Positions 1-5,272 of a stretch of 5,272 nt of DNA are shown here, one piece after another (the first letter of the stretch is position 1; the number at the start of each line of letters is the position of its first letter). Both the position numbers and the translations under genes were made by a program. The notes under the pieces were generated by a model. That model had not been told where the DNA came from. It made no database searches and saw nothing but the letters and a program-made list of their open reading frames with translations. The stretch comes from Flexistipes sp041694215 (lineage in GTDB: Bacteria; Chrysiogenota; Deferribacteres; Deferribacterales; Flexistipitaceae), in the NCBI GenBank assembly GCA_041694215.1, contig JASMTO010000081.1, forward strand, positions 1 through 5,272. The letters are read 5' to 3'.

Positions 1-228
1 TTTGTGGAAATTCCGGTGGAGAATGACCAGGTGGAATTAACTGATCTTGCTGGCGCCTATGATGCTATTGAAGAGGCCGTATTGGAGTTTTATAATAATG
101 CGGATGCCAGTTTCATTATAGCCATGGACGTGAAAGTGGCAGAAAACCTGAACAAGTCTTCAACGGTAACGCTAAAAACAACCACTACTGTTAGCAGCGG
201 ACCGGTATATCCGGGTTCCCCATTCGAA
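1..228 (+). repeat. Direct repeat, copy 1 (conserved part of A), paired with 3234-3461
   Basis: Compared base by base with 3234-3461, this segment has 9 mismatches in 228 positions (about 96% identity). The first 110 bases are identical. All nine differences (111 to 225) are third-position and synonymous. Similarity drops sharply at codon 77 (TCA Ser here, GAG Glu in the other copy). The repeat probably extends left beyond the window. Confidence 0.95.
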
Positions 229-729
229 TCATGGGATTATTGGTACTGGGACGGTGGTTTTAATTCTGGTTATTGTTATGGCGACTCTGTAAATGTTGAT
301 TCGGATTCCGATGCAGCAAAAGAGATTCAGTTTAAAATTCATCAACGAAAAGCAATCCCTGGTGGGAAACATTACTTTACGGATATATTCGATGTCTATA
401 TTGGGACCAATCCCAATCCCAATCCTAATGATCCAACTCCTCAGGATAATTACTTTGATAAACTTATGTTTTATAATTATGAAGGTTATCCAAATTTCCA
501 TCAATGCTTAAGTCCTGAAGAAATGAACTTCTACTTGGTCGGAACTGAAACAGTAATTTATAATACAGCTAGTGATACTCCTCCAGGAGCCGCACCACCA
601 AACAAAATGTTTATTAGTTGTGAATTATGGGGTGACTACGATAACCACCTGGGTTTAGACAAGATTTTACATGTTGGTTGGGCTACGTATGGTATTCCCC
701 ATAGTATACCTGACCCTGATGAATATTAA
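1..729 (+). CDS. A1: 5'-truncated gene for lipoprotein-family protein, paralogue of A2
   Basis: The reading frame is open from base 1 to a TAA at 727-729 (242 codons). It aligns with residues 95-335 of A2, so roughly 94 codons, including the lipoprotein signal peptide seen in A2, should lie upstream of the window. Residues 1-76 are identical to A2 residues 95-170. After that the two diverge, keeping blocks such as GYCY, DSDSDAA, HQRKA, MNFYL and GTETVIYNT. Two cysteines (in GYCY and in QCLSPEEMNF) have counterparts in A2 and could form a disulfide. A1 has its own Asn-Pro run (NPNPNPN) coded by a hexanucleotide repeat. I recognise no catalytic motif and cannot assign a function; a surface or periplasmic lipoprotein is inferred from A2. 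B1 follows after 102 bp. The GTG at 4-6 is only an internal Val codon, not the start. Confidence 0.85.
   Translation, partial: FVEIPVENDQVELTDLAGAYDAIEEAVLEFYNNADASFIIAMDVKVAENLNKSSTVTLKTTTTVSSGPVYPGSPFESWDYWYWDGGFNSGYCYGDSVNVDSDSDAAKEIQFKIHQRKAIPGGKHYFTDIFDVYIGTNPNPNPNDPTPQDNYFDKLMFYNYEGYPNFHQCLSPEEMNFYLVGTETVIYNTASDTPPGAAPPNKMFISCELWGDYDNHLGLDKILHVGWATYGIPHSIPDPDEY
409..426 (+). repeat. In-frame hexanucleotide repeat AATCCC x3 (last unit AATCCT)
   Basis: Three tandem six-base units encode alternating Asn-Pro in A1. The corresponding A2 region has a single YPNPDDD stretch and no tandem repeat, so this is a local expansion specific to A1. Copy-number change would keep the frame and only lengthen or shorten an Asn-Pro linker. 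Confidence 0.85.
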
Positions 730-755
730 AAATATTTACCTGTAAGAAATTATTC

Positions 756-804
756 AGGCTGTCCAAAAATACTTATTAACAATTGTAAGTTTTTTGGACA
801 GCCT
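756..804 (+). terminator. Perfect 14-bp hairpin in the A1-B1 spacer; possible terminator or leader structure
   Basis: AGGCTGTCCAAAAA (756-769) is the exact reverse complement of TTTTTGGACAGCCT (791-804), with a 21-base AT-rich loop. It starts 27 bases after the A1 stop and ends 27 bases before the B1 ATG. The T-run lies inside the stem rather than after it, and the following bases are AT-rich without a clean T tail, so it is not a textbook intrinsic terminator. It could end A1 transcripts, partly attenuate B1, or stabilise a processed mRNA end. Structure is certain; function is inferred. Confidence 0.5.
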
Positions 805-831
805 AATTATTAATTCACAATTTAGTAAAAA

Positions 832-2268
832 ATGAAAAAGTTACTGTTTTTTCTATTTCTCTTGATAAATTTGGTTCAGCAACAAAGTTTTTCACAAGTA
901 ATATACGAGAAAAAGATTGGCACTGATGAATATTCGGAATATCCTTCCAATCTTATAACAACCACTGACAATAGACACATTTTTTCTGTAATTTCATATT
1001 CGGTCAACAATAATACGGAGCAGTTTGCTACTTTATATTCAATTGATTCCATTGGGGTAATAACTAATAAAAAGAATATAATCAAAGAAGATACAAACGT
1101 TGCAGTAAATTATATATCCCGTTCTTTTTCTTCAAATAATTTCATTGCTGTTGGTAGTCTTAAAACACCCGACAAAACGTATTTATGGTTTTTTGAATTT
1201 GATTCAGATTTGACTATTTTGAATGAACATAAAGTTCAAATTGCTAATGCCAGAGCAATATTTAGAACTTATATAAGAAAACTGCAATTCAAATATTATA
1301 TAGCCTACGAAATCATTAAGCTCCCATATGATTATTCCTATACAAAGATGTTATCCTATTGCCCCGCCGATAATGAAATTACAATTAGTGATTGGGAGTT
1401 GGAAGGAGCTTTGTTTGATTTTGAAAAGAATAAATTCAATAGTGGTTTTCTGATAGGTGGAAGACTATTGAACAGATCCATTACTACAATATGGACGGTG
1501 AATCAAGAAATGGAACTTGTTTCGCAGTATAATGACCTCGAAAATGACATTTACCATCAGTTTGATTTAAACTGGACGTATAATAATAAACTCATACATT
1601 CTGGCAGTCATTATGACCCTGATTATGAATTAACGCGGTTTATGGGGATACAAATTCTGGATTCAAATTTGAATGCTGAGCACTTCAGGTCGTTTGGTGA
1701 GATAGGATTGTGGAATTATGCAGGCTCAAATGAATCCATAGCAACTTACGGTGACAATACTATTTATTTTGCCGGGACCCAGGGTGTAATCACAAACCCA
1801 TTTCCCGCATACGATAATCATATTGCCATCCATAAAATGGATACCACTCTGAACGTGGAATGGTCGTATTTAATTGGAGGTGATGCCTATTATTTAACGC
1901 GTTCCATAAATACGACATCCGACGGTGGCTGCATTATCGCTGCCACGCGTTATGACGAGACACTGCAAAATCAGGAAAACGATGTGTATCTTATTGCCAT
2001 GGGACCGGATGGCCTCGACACAGGCATTGATGATGAACCAAACGACAATGAAGTAGTTCTTTATCCCAACCCGGGCAACAACGTGCTCAATCTCGATATC
2101 AGAGAAAAACACTTTGTTGTTCAGCTCTACAACAATACCGGCCAGTTGGTACTGAGTAAAGAAAACCAGCGTCGCATACATACATCAGCGTTGAGTAGCG
2201 GTATTTATTTCTACCGCATCATAAAAGACGGGGAAATCCTTGACTCTGGTAAATGGGTGAAGCAGTGA
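832..2268 (+). CDS. B1: secreted protein with T9SS type A C-terminal sorting domain, propeller-like body
   Basis: This complete 478-aa gene starts at ATG 832 and ends at TGA 2266-2268. The start is supported by an immediate signal peptide: Lys2-Lys3, a Leu/Phe-rich core, then SFSQ around residues 19-22. Likely cleavage leaves Gln22 as the first mature residue, common in T9SS cargo, where it is often converted to pyroglutamate. The body (about 23-400) has beta-rich, blade-like segments such as IGGDAYY (348-354) and DGGCIIAATRYD (364-375), resembling the DGG-type repeats of Bacteroidota propeller proteins. Residues 408-478 match the T9SS type A tail: YPNP at 411-414, a central LYNNTGQLV, then LSSGIYFYRI and a basic end. 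By family knowledge the tail directs export across the outer membrane and is removed, often with attachment to the cell surface. No enzyme motif is seen. B1 follows A1 on the same strand and is a paralogue of B2. Confidence 0.93.
   Translation: MKKLLFFLFLLINLVQQQSFSQVIYEKKIGTDEYSEYPSNLITTTDNRHIFSVISYSVNNNTEQFATLYSIDSIGVITNKKNIIKEDTNVAVNYISRSFSSNNFIAVGSLKTPDKTYLWFFEFDSDLTILNEHKVQIANARAIFRTYIRKLQFKYYIAYEIIKLPYDYSYTKMLSYCPADNEITISDWELEGALFDFEKNKFNSGFLIGGRLLNRSITTIWTVNQEMELVSQYNDLENDIYHQFDLNWTYNNKLIHSGSHYDPDYELTRFMGIQILDSNLNAEHFRSFGEIGLWNYAGSNESIATYGDNTIYFAGTQGVITNPFPAYDNHIAIHKMDTTLNVEWSYLIGGDAYYLTRSINTTSDGGCIIAATRYDETLQNQENDVYLIAMGPDGLDTGIDDEPNDNEVVLYPNPGNNVLNLDIREKHFVVQLYNNTGQLVLSKENQRRIHTSALSSGIYFYRIIKDGEILDSGKWVKQ
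1921..1993 (+). repeat. Direct repeat, copy 1 (conserved 3' part of B), paired with 5200-5272
   Basis: Direct comparison with 5200-5272 gives 10 mismatches in 73 bases (about 86% identity); eight are synonymous, and two change Asp to Asn and Thr to Ala. The preceding 72 bases (1849-1920 against 5128-5199) show 27 mismatches (about 62%), so identity rises abruptly here. The window ends inside copy 2, so the true extent is unknown. Confidence 0.85.
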
Positions 2269-2277
2269 GGTTGGTAT

Positions 2278-2400
2278 AGTTGGCAAAAAGCAGTTGGCAG
2301 TTGGCCACGCTGGCTCAGATCGCAGGGGAAGAATAGTAGGTAGTAGATAGTAGTAGATTGAATGAATAAATTTCGGGTTACGGATTCCGAGTTTCGGGTT
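2278..2400. repeat. Degenerate short intergenic repeats of Bacteroidota type
   Basis: The stretch contains AGTTGGC copies, with CAGTTGG in tandem at 2291-2304, then a TAGTAG-rich run (about 2334-2357), then TTTCGGGTT twice (2371-2379 and 2392-2400). Read on the reverse strand these give peptides such as LGIRNPK and WPTANC. I associate such strings with spurious ORFs over short intergenic repeats in Bacteroidota genomes. The bases show the repeats directly; the family attribution is from memory. Confidence 0.55.
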
Positions 2401-2403
2401 TTG

Positions 2404-2434
2404 CCCCGGTGAAACAGGAAGAGGTTTCACGGGG
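2404..2434 (+). terminator. Hairpin downstream of B1, candidate end of unit 1 transcript
   Basis: CCCCGGTGAAAC (2404-2415) pairs with GTTTCACGGGG (2424-2434), with one bulged G and an 8-base loop. It is the most GC-rich structure downstream of B1, 135 bp after the stop. It is followed by TAAAATTTCGGGG, which has no proper T-tract, so intrinsic termination is plausible but not shown. Confidence 0.4.
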
Positions 2435-2636
2435 TAAAATTTCGGGGAAAAATAATGCCCATCTAATGAGAGACTTTTCCAGTTTTGTTTGCCGTCAAGA
2501 CCTTATTCTTCTTAACAACCTCAGTAGCACATCAAACGCCATAACTATCAATACCTTATTACCTCATTAAACAATCACTGATATGAAGGATACGATTGGA
2601 GATCTCAATAAAATGAAGTTATGAGGTTCGGAACCG

Positions 2637-2780
2637 ACAGGGTTCGTTTTTGGCTATTGACGTTATTATATCAAATGAGGTTTTCAATTTGATTCCTTTT
2701 TATACTTTCTCCTTTTTTTTCTTGCGAATACCAAATATTCAATTTACTTTTGAACATCAAAGGGCCCCAAACGACCCTGT
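2637..2780. repeat. Imperfect inverted repeat of 144 bp, possible MITE-like remnant
   Basis: ACAGGGTTCGTTTTTGG (2637-2653) is an imperfect inverted match to CCAAACGACCCTGT and its preceding CC (2765-2780). The arms differ by a one-base gap and two mismatches. The flanks are AACCG on the left and AACCA on the right, a near match that could be a decayed 5-bp target duplication. There is no ORF inside. A folded RNA or chance are alternatives. Confidence 0.35.
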
Positions 2781-2808
2781 AACCAAATCAGTAGTTAGAT
2801 GATTATAA

Positions 2809-2836
2809 GAAAGAAAGAAAGAAAGAAAGAAAGAAA
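2809..2836 (+). repeat. Tetranucleotide microsatellite (GAAA)7
   Basis: Seven perfect GAAA units start at 2809 and end at 2836, within a longer all-purine run (to 2839). The repeat ends 115 bp upstream of the A2 start, in a non-coding region. Tetranucleotide tracts of this length can slip during replication in bacteria; an effect on A2 expression is possible but not shown. Confidence 0.97.
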
Positions 2837-2893
2837 AAACAAGATCTCCTGCAAGGGCTGATTTTGTTGCTTTTCCCTCCTTAAGAGCCGAAG

Positions 2894-2927
2894 TTGCACA
2901 ACGGATTCCTATGAAATTTTACAATTT
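2894..2927 (+). promoter_or_regulatory. Weak candidate promoter for A2
   Basis: TTGCAC (2894-2899) and TACAATTT (2920-2927) loosely resemble the Bacteroidota -33 (TTTG) and -7 (TAnnTTTG) elements, about 20 bases apart, with a short leader of around 20 bases to the ATG at 2952. The match is imperfect in both boxes. Confidence 0.2.
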
Positions 2928-2951
2928 ATTAATCACTTAATTTTATTTTCT

Positions 2952-3959
2952 ATGAAAAACATTTTTAAATACACAATATTATTGGCTGGTTTTGCATTCT
3001 TATTTTCTGCTTGCGACAAACAAAGCAACACGGAAATGGAAAACAGCTTCGATTTGAACAAAGACCAGCAACTTGCAAAAAAGATAACAACCTTTTTAAG
3101 CAAAATTGAAAACCCAAATAAAAGTGGAGAAACACTTACGGTGGATGATGCCGTTTGGAATACCGAAGCCGGGTTAAACTTTTCTTATGGCGATGCCGGA
3201 TCAGCGATTCACAAAACCACTGTAGATTCCTGTTTTGTGGAAATTCCGGTGGAGAATGACCAGGTGGAATTAACTGATCTTGCTGGCGCCTATGATGCTA
3301 TTGAAGAGGCCGTATTGGAGTTTTATAATAATGCGGATGCCAGCTTTATTATAGCGATGGACGTAAAAGTGGCTGAAAACCTAAACAAGTCTTCCACGGT
3401 AACGCTAAAAACAACCACTACTGTTAGCAGCGGACCGGTATATCCGGGTTCACCCTTCGAAGAGTGGGATTATTGGATGTACGGAAAGGGACTAGGATAT
3501 TGTTATGATCAAGGTGATTCAGCTAATGTCGAATCGGACTCTGACGCTGCTGAGGAGATTGAATTAAAAGTTCATCAAAGAAAAGCAGTGCCAGCAGGTA
3601 AATATTATTATACCAATGTTGAAACTAAGGAGCTACACGCAGAAGATTATCCAAATCCTGACGACGACGAACTTGATAATCACTATGATTATTTACTATT
3701 CAATAATGTTACGTGGTTGCCAAATTGTGAAATGTGTCTTAATCCCACAAAAATGAATTTCTATCTAAATGGGACAGAAACTGTTATTTATAACACTGAA
3801 AATGACAACCCTCCGGGAGAACGTCCAGACGGTAAGAACTTTATAAGCCTCGACCTAATTGGAGATCATTTGACGATAAATTATGAAACTCAGTTTTTAC
3901 ACCGAGGTACAGTAAAATATGGAGATTTAAATCAGAGCCTTCCACCTGTTAATGATTAA
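2952..3959 (+). CDS. A2: predicted lipoprotein, conserved N-terminal half and divergent C-terminal half
   Basis: This complete 335-aa gene runs from ATG 2952 to TAA 3957-3959. The start is fixed by a lipoprotein signal peptide: Lys2, a hydrophobic core from about residue 8 to 18, and lipobox FSAC with the lipidated Cys at 21. Residues 34-56 look helical and charged; DAVWNTEAGLNFSYG lies at 66-80. Residues 95-170 are identical to A1. Residues 171-335 are diverged from A1 but share GYCY (182-185), DSDSDAA (about 195-200), HQRKA, CLNPTKMNFYL (262-272) and GTETVIYNT. Cys184 and Cys262 have A1 counterparts. Many Asp/Glu residues (for example DDDE at 237-240) could bind cations, which is speculative. 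No enzyme motif is recognised. Upstream is non-coding sequence with a (GAAA)7 repeat; B2 follows after 148 bp. Family function is unknown to me. Confidence 0.92.
   Translation: MKNIFKYTILLAGFAFLFSACDKQSNTEMENSFDLNKDQQLAKKITTFLSKIENPNKSGETLTVDDAVWNTEAGLNFSYGDAGSAIHKTTVDSCFVEIPVENDQVELTDLAGAYDAIEEAVLEFYNNADASFIIAMDVKVAENLNKSSTVTLKTTTTVSSGPVYPGSPFEEWDYWMYGKGLGYCYDQGDSANVESDSDAAEEIELKVHQRKAVPAGKYYYTNVETKELHAEDYPNPDDDELDNHYDYLLFNNVTWLPNCEMCLNPTKMNFYLNGTETVIYNTENDNPPGERPDGKNFISLDLIGDHLTINYETQFLHRGTVKYGDLNQSLPPVND
3234..3461 (+). repeat. Direct repeat, copy 2 (conserved part of A), paired with 1-228
   Basis: This is the partner of 1-228, at an offset of 3233 bases. It encodes A2 residues 95-170. 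The nine differences are all silent, and the breakpoint is at the Glu170/Glu171 boundary, after which only scattered protein blocks remain alike. Confidence 0.95.
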
Positions 3960-3981
3960 AACCGTTAACAATTGTATTTAA

Positions 3982-4020
3982 AGTATGATTCCGTTCGAAG
4001 GAGCAGTAGACTATCATACT
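3982..4020 (+). repeat. Small inverted repeat after A2
   Basis: AGTATGAT (3982-3989) is the exact reverse complement of ATCATACT (4013-4020), with a 23-base loop. It begins 23 bases after the A2 stop. It is a weak stem on its own and may be chance in AT-rich DNA. Confidence 0.3.
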
Positions 4021-4058
4021 ATAGAATTGTTTATTTATATTAAAATCTTTTTCAACAT

Positions 4059-4089
4059 ACCAATAGGAGTACGTCGTACTCCTATTGGT
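4059..4089 (+). terminator. Perfect 15-bp hairpin in the A2-B2 spacer; possible terminator or leader structure
   Basis: ACCAATAGGAGTACG (4059-4073) and CGTACTCCTATTGGT (4075-4089) are exact reverse complements around one T, making a 31-base palindrome whose real loop would be 3-5 bases. It ends 18 bases before the B2 ATG. It shares no sequence with the hairpin at the same place in unit 1. No T-tract follows. Termination, mRNA end protection, control of B2 translation and a protein-binding palindrome are all open. Confidence 0.55.
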
Positions 4090-4107
4090 TAATTCTAAAT
4101 AATTATT

Positions 4108-5272
4108 ATGAGAAATTACATACTGAAGTTCATTTTTATTATGGTGATTATCAACATATATTCACCTGGCGCTGCTCAGGTTATCTTCGAGAAAAAACTT
4201 ATCACACCATTTGACGACAGACCCACTAATTTATTAAATAGCACGAACAATACATACATCCTTGGAGCGAATGCAAAACCAAATCAATACAATTCAATTA
4301 CATTTTCCAAGCTATATGAATTGTCTGATGAAGGAGATATCCTCCAAGAAAAGAATATTATAAAATCAGATACTAGTGTCATGATTACCTATTTATCAAA
4401 GACATATCAAAGTAATGAATATTTGGGAACAGGCTTCTTGAAACACGATAGCACAACTTGGTTATGGCTTTTTATTTTTGATGAACAATTTAATATTCAA
4501 CATGAAATGAGCTATTTAATTCCACAAGCAAGAACTATTGATAAAACAATAACTGTAAGAAAGAATTTTATCTACTATATTGCAATGCAGTATAGAATTG
4601 GTTTCTCTTCTCCAAATCAATTACTATTGAAGTTTAACCCTAACGATAACACATTGGCAGAAAGTGATTGGGAGCTACATAATGGATATATGAATGATTT
4701 TGTTAAGAATATTCATAATGATAACTTTTTGATGTCAGGGGATATGATCGATAGAGACTGGTCAAGAGTGTGGGAGATTAACCAAGAAATGGAACTTATT
4801 AATTTGTATAATGAATTTGAACACGATCTTTATCACATGAATGATATTCAATGGCTTGATAGCCTAAACCTTATTTACGCAGGAAGTTATTATGATCCCC
4901 AGTACGAAAACACCCGGTTTATGGGGATCCAAATTTTAGACACAACTATGAACTTGAGATATTTTCAATCCTTTGGGTCTATTGGGATGTTTAATTATGT
5001 AGGAACTAATAAATCCATAACAATAAATTCTCAAAGTAAAATTTTTTTTGCAGGAACTAAGAATGCAGTTGCTAACCCTTTCCCTAATTTAAACAATCAT
5101 ATTGCAATACACAAGCTTGATACAACACTAAATGAAGAGTGGTCATACTTTATAGGCGGGGACGCATATTATATTACTCGATCTATAAGCAACGCTTTTA
5201 ACGGCGGCTGCATTATCGCCGCTACTCGCTATGACGAGGCACTGCAAAACCAGGAAAACGATGTGTACCTCA
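4108..5272 (+). CDS. B2: 3'-truncated gene for secreted protein, paralogue of B1
   Basis: ATG at 4108 opens a frame that stays open to the last base (388 codons plus one base). The start is supported by a signal peptide: Arg2, a hydrophobic core (about 5-18) and GAAQ at 21-24, giving mature Gln24-Val-Ile-Phe-Glu-Lys-Lys, parallel to B1. The protein aligns with B1 along its length with a net one-codon length difference. Shared blocks include KNIIK, SDWEL, NQEMEL, RFMGIQILD, NHIAIHK, EWSY, IGGDAYY and GGCIIAATRYDE. Similarity is moderate through the body and rises strongly in the last 24 codons. A T9SS sorting tail is expected beyond the window, by analogy with B1, but is not seen. B2 lies 148 bp downstream of A2, separated by a strong hairpin. 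No enzyme motif is recognised. Confidence 0.9.
   Translation, partial: MRNYILKFIFIMVIINIYSPGAAQVIFEKKLITPFDDRPTNLLNSTNNTYILGANAKPNQYNSITFSKLYELSDEGDILQEKNIIKSDTSVMITYLSKTYQSNEYLGTGFLKHDSTTWLWLFIFDEQFNIQHEMSYLIPQARTIDKTITVRKNFIYYIAMQYRIGFSSPNQLLLKFNPNDNTLAESDWELHNGYMNDFVKNIHNDNFLMSGDMIDRDWSRVWEINQEMELINLYNEFEHDLYHMNDIQWLDSLNLIYAGSYYDPQYENTRFMGIQILDTTMNLRYFQSFGSIGMFNYVGTNKSITINSQSKIFFAGTKNAVANPFPNLNNHIAIHKLDTTLNEEWSYFIGGDAYYITRSISNAFNGGCIIAATRYDEALQNQENDVYL
5200..5272 (+). repeat. Direct repeat, copy 2 (conserved 3' part of B), paired with 1921-1993
   Basis: This is the partner of 1921-1993, at an offset of 3279 bases, with 63 of 73 positions identical. It runs to the window edge, so the conserved tract probably continues into the sorting-domain part of B2. 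Confidence 0.85.

Larger units (their letters stand above)
2269..2951. other. 683-bp non-coding region between cassette units
   Basis: No convincing gene is present on either strand. The region contains degenerate short repeats (2278-2400), a GC-rich hairpin (2404-2434), a stretch with no assignable feature (about 2440-2630), a long imperfect inverted repeat (2637-2780), a poly-T run near 2713-2720, a (GAAA)7 microsatellite (2809-2836) and the presumed upstream region of A2. A reverse-strand ORF across its left end reads as repeat-derived low-complexity peptide and is not accepted as a gene. Confidence 0.8.

Noticed and set aside
4..6. GTG as the start of A1
   Set aside because: The same Val codon is internal (residue 96) in A2, and the frame is open to the window edge; the gene is truncated by the window.
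229..511. Opposite-strand (229-504) and alternative-frame (293-511) ORFs inside A1
   Set aside because: Ile-rich shadow translations of a gene whose true frame is confirmed by alignment with A2.
876..1085. Reverse-strand 69-codon ORF inside B1
   Set aside because: Shadow of the B1 N-terminal region; no supporting features.
1894..2181. Reverse-strand 95-codon ORF inside B1
   Set aside because: It lies fully antisense to the conserved C-terminal part of B1 and has no recognisable protein features.
2185..2430. Reverse-strand 81-codon ORF overlapping the B1 3' end and intergenic DNA
   Set aside because: Its peptide is made of repeat-like strings (LGIRNPK, WPTANC) and it overlaps the conserved sorting domain of B1 in antisense; best read as a repeat artefact.
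2583..2624. Thirteen-codon ORF starting MKDTIG in the intergenic region
   Set aside because: No ribosome binding signal, homologue in the window or other support.
2809..2836. CRISPR-like or coding interpretation of the GAAA repeat
   Set aside because: Simple tetranucleotide repeat with no spacers and no gene across it.
2911..2940. Nine-codon ORF (MKFYNLLIT) just upstream of A2 as a leader peptide
   Set aside because: Too short and in AT-rich DNA; no run of regulatory codons and no attenuator-like alternative stems seen.
2269..2951. tRNA or other structured RNA gene in the long intergenic region
   Set aside because: No cloverleaf arms or TTCGANNC-type T-arm found; only isolated inverted repeats are visible.

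Overview
The window looks like a chromosomal stretch of a Bacteroidota (Bacteroidetes) bacterium, AT-rich overall. The evidence is a type IX secretion system (T9SS) C-terminal sorting domain in one gene, a lipoprotein signal peptide in another, AT-rich start contexts without clear Shine-Dalgarno sequences, and intergenic short repeats of a kind I associate with Bacteroidota genomes. All four genes are on the + strand. No RNA gene, CRISPR array or transposase gene is visible.

The window holds two tandem copies of a two-gene cassette, called A-B here. Unit 1 is A1 (1-729, 5' end outside the window), a 102-bp spacer with a perfect 14-bp hairpin, and B1 (832-2268, complete, 478 aa). A 683-bp non-coding region follows (2269-2951), with degenerate Bacteroidota-type repeats, a hairpin, an imperfect long inverted repeat and a (GAAA)7 microsatellite. 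Unit 2 is A2 (2952-3959, complete, 335 aa), a 148-bp spacer with a perfect 15-bp hairpin, and B2 (4108 to the window end, 3' end outside). Homologous positions are 3233 bp apart in A and 3276-3279 bp apart in B.

A proteins are predicted lipoproteins: A2 has a signal peptide and a lipobox ending at Cys21. B proteins are predicted secreted proteins. They have a signal peptide leaving Gln as the mature N-terminus, a long body with beta-propeller-like DGG motifs, and in B1 a T9SS type A sorting domain. I recognise no enzymatic domain in either. The inference is a lipoprotein plus T9SS-secreted protein pair acting at the cell surface; partnership between them is a hypothesis from repeated co-occurrence only.

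The most interesting signal is the mosaic divergence of the two units. The shared part of A upstream of codon 170 (A2 numbering) is 96% identical in DNA with only synonymous changes. The last visible part of B is about 86% identical. Everything between (A C-terminal half, spacer, most of B) has diverged strongly and is more AT-rich. This suggests a cassette family whose outer ends are homogenised or conserved while the inner block of two half-genes diversifies together.
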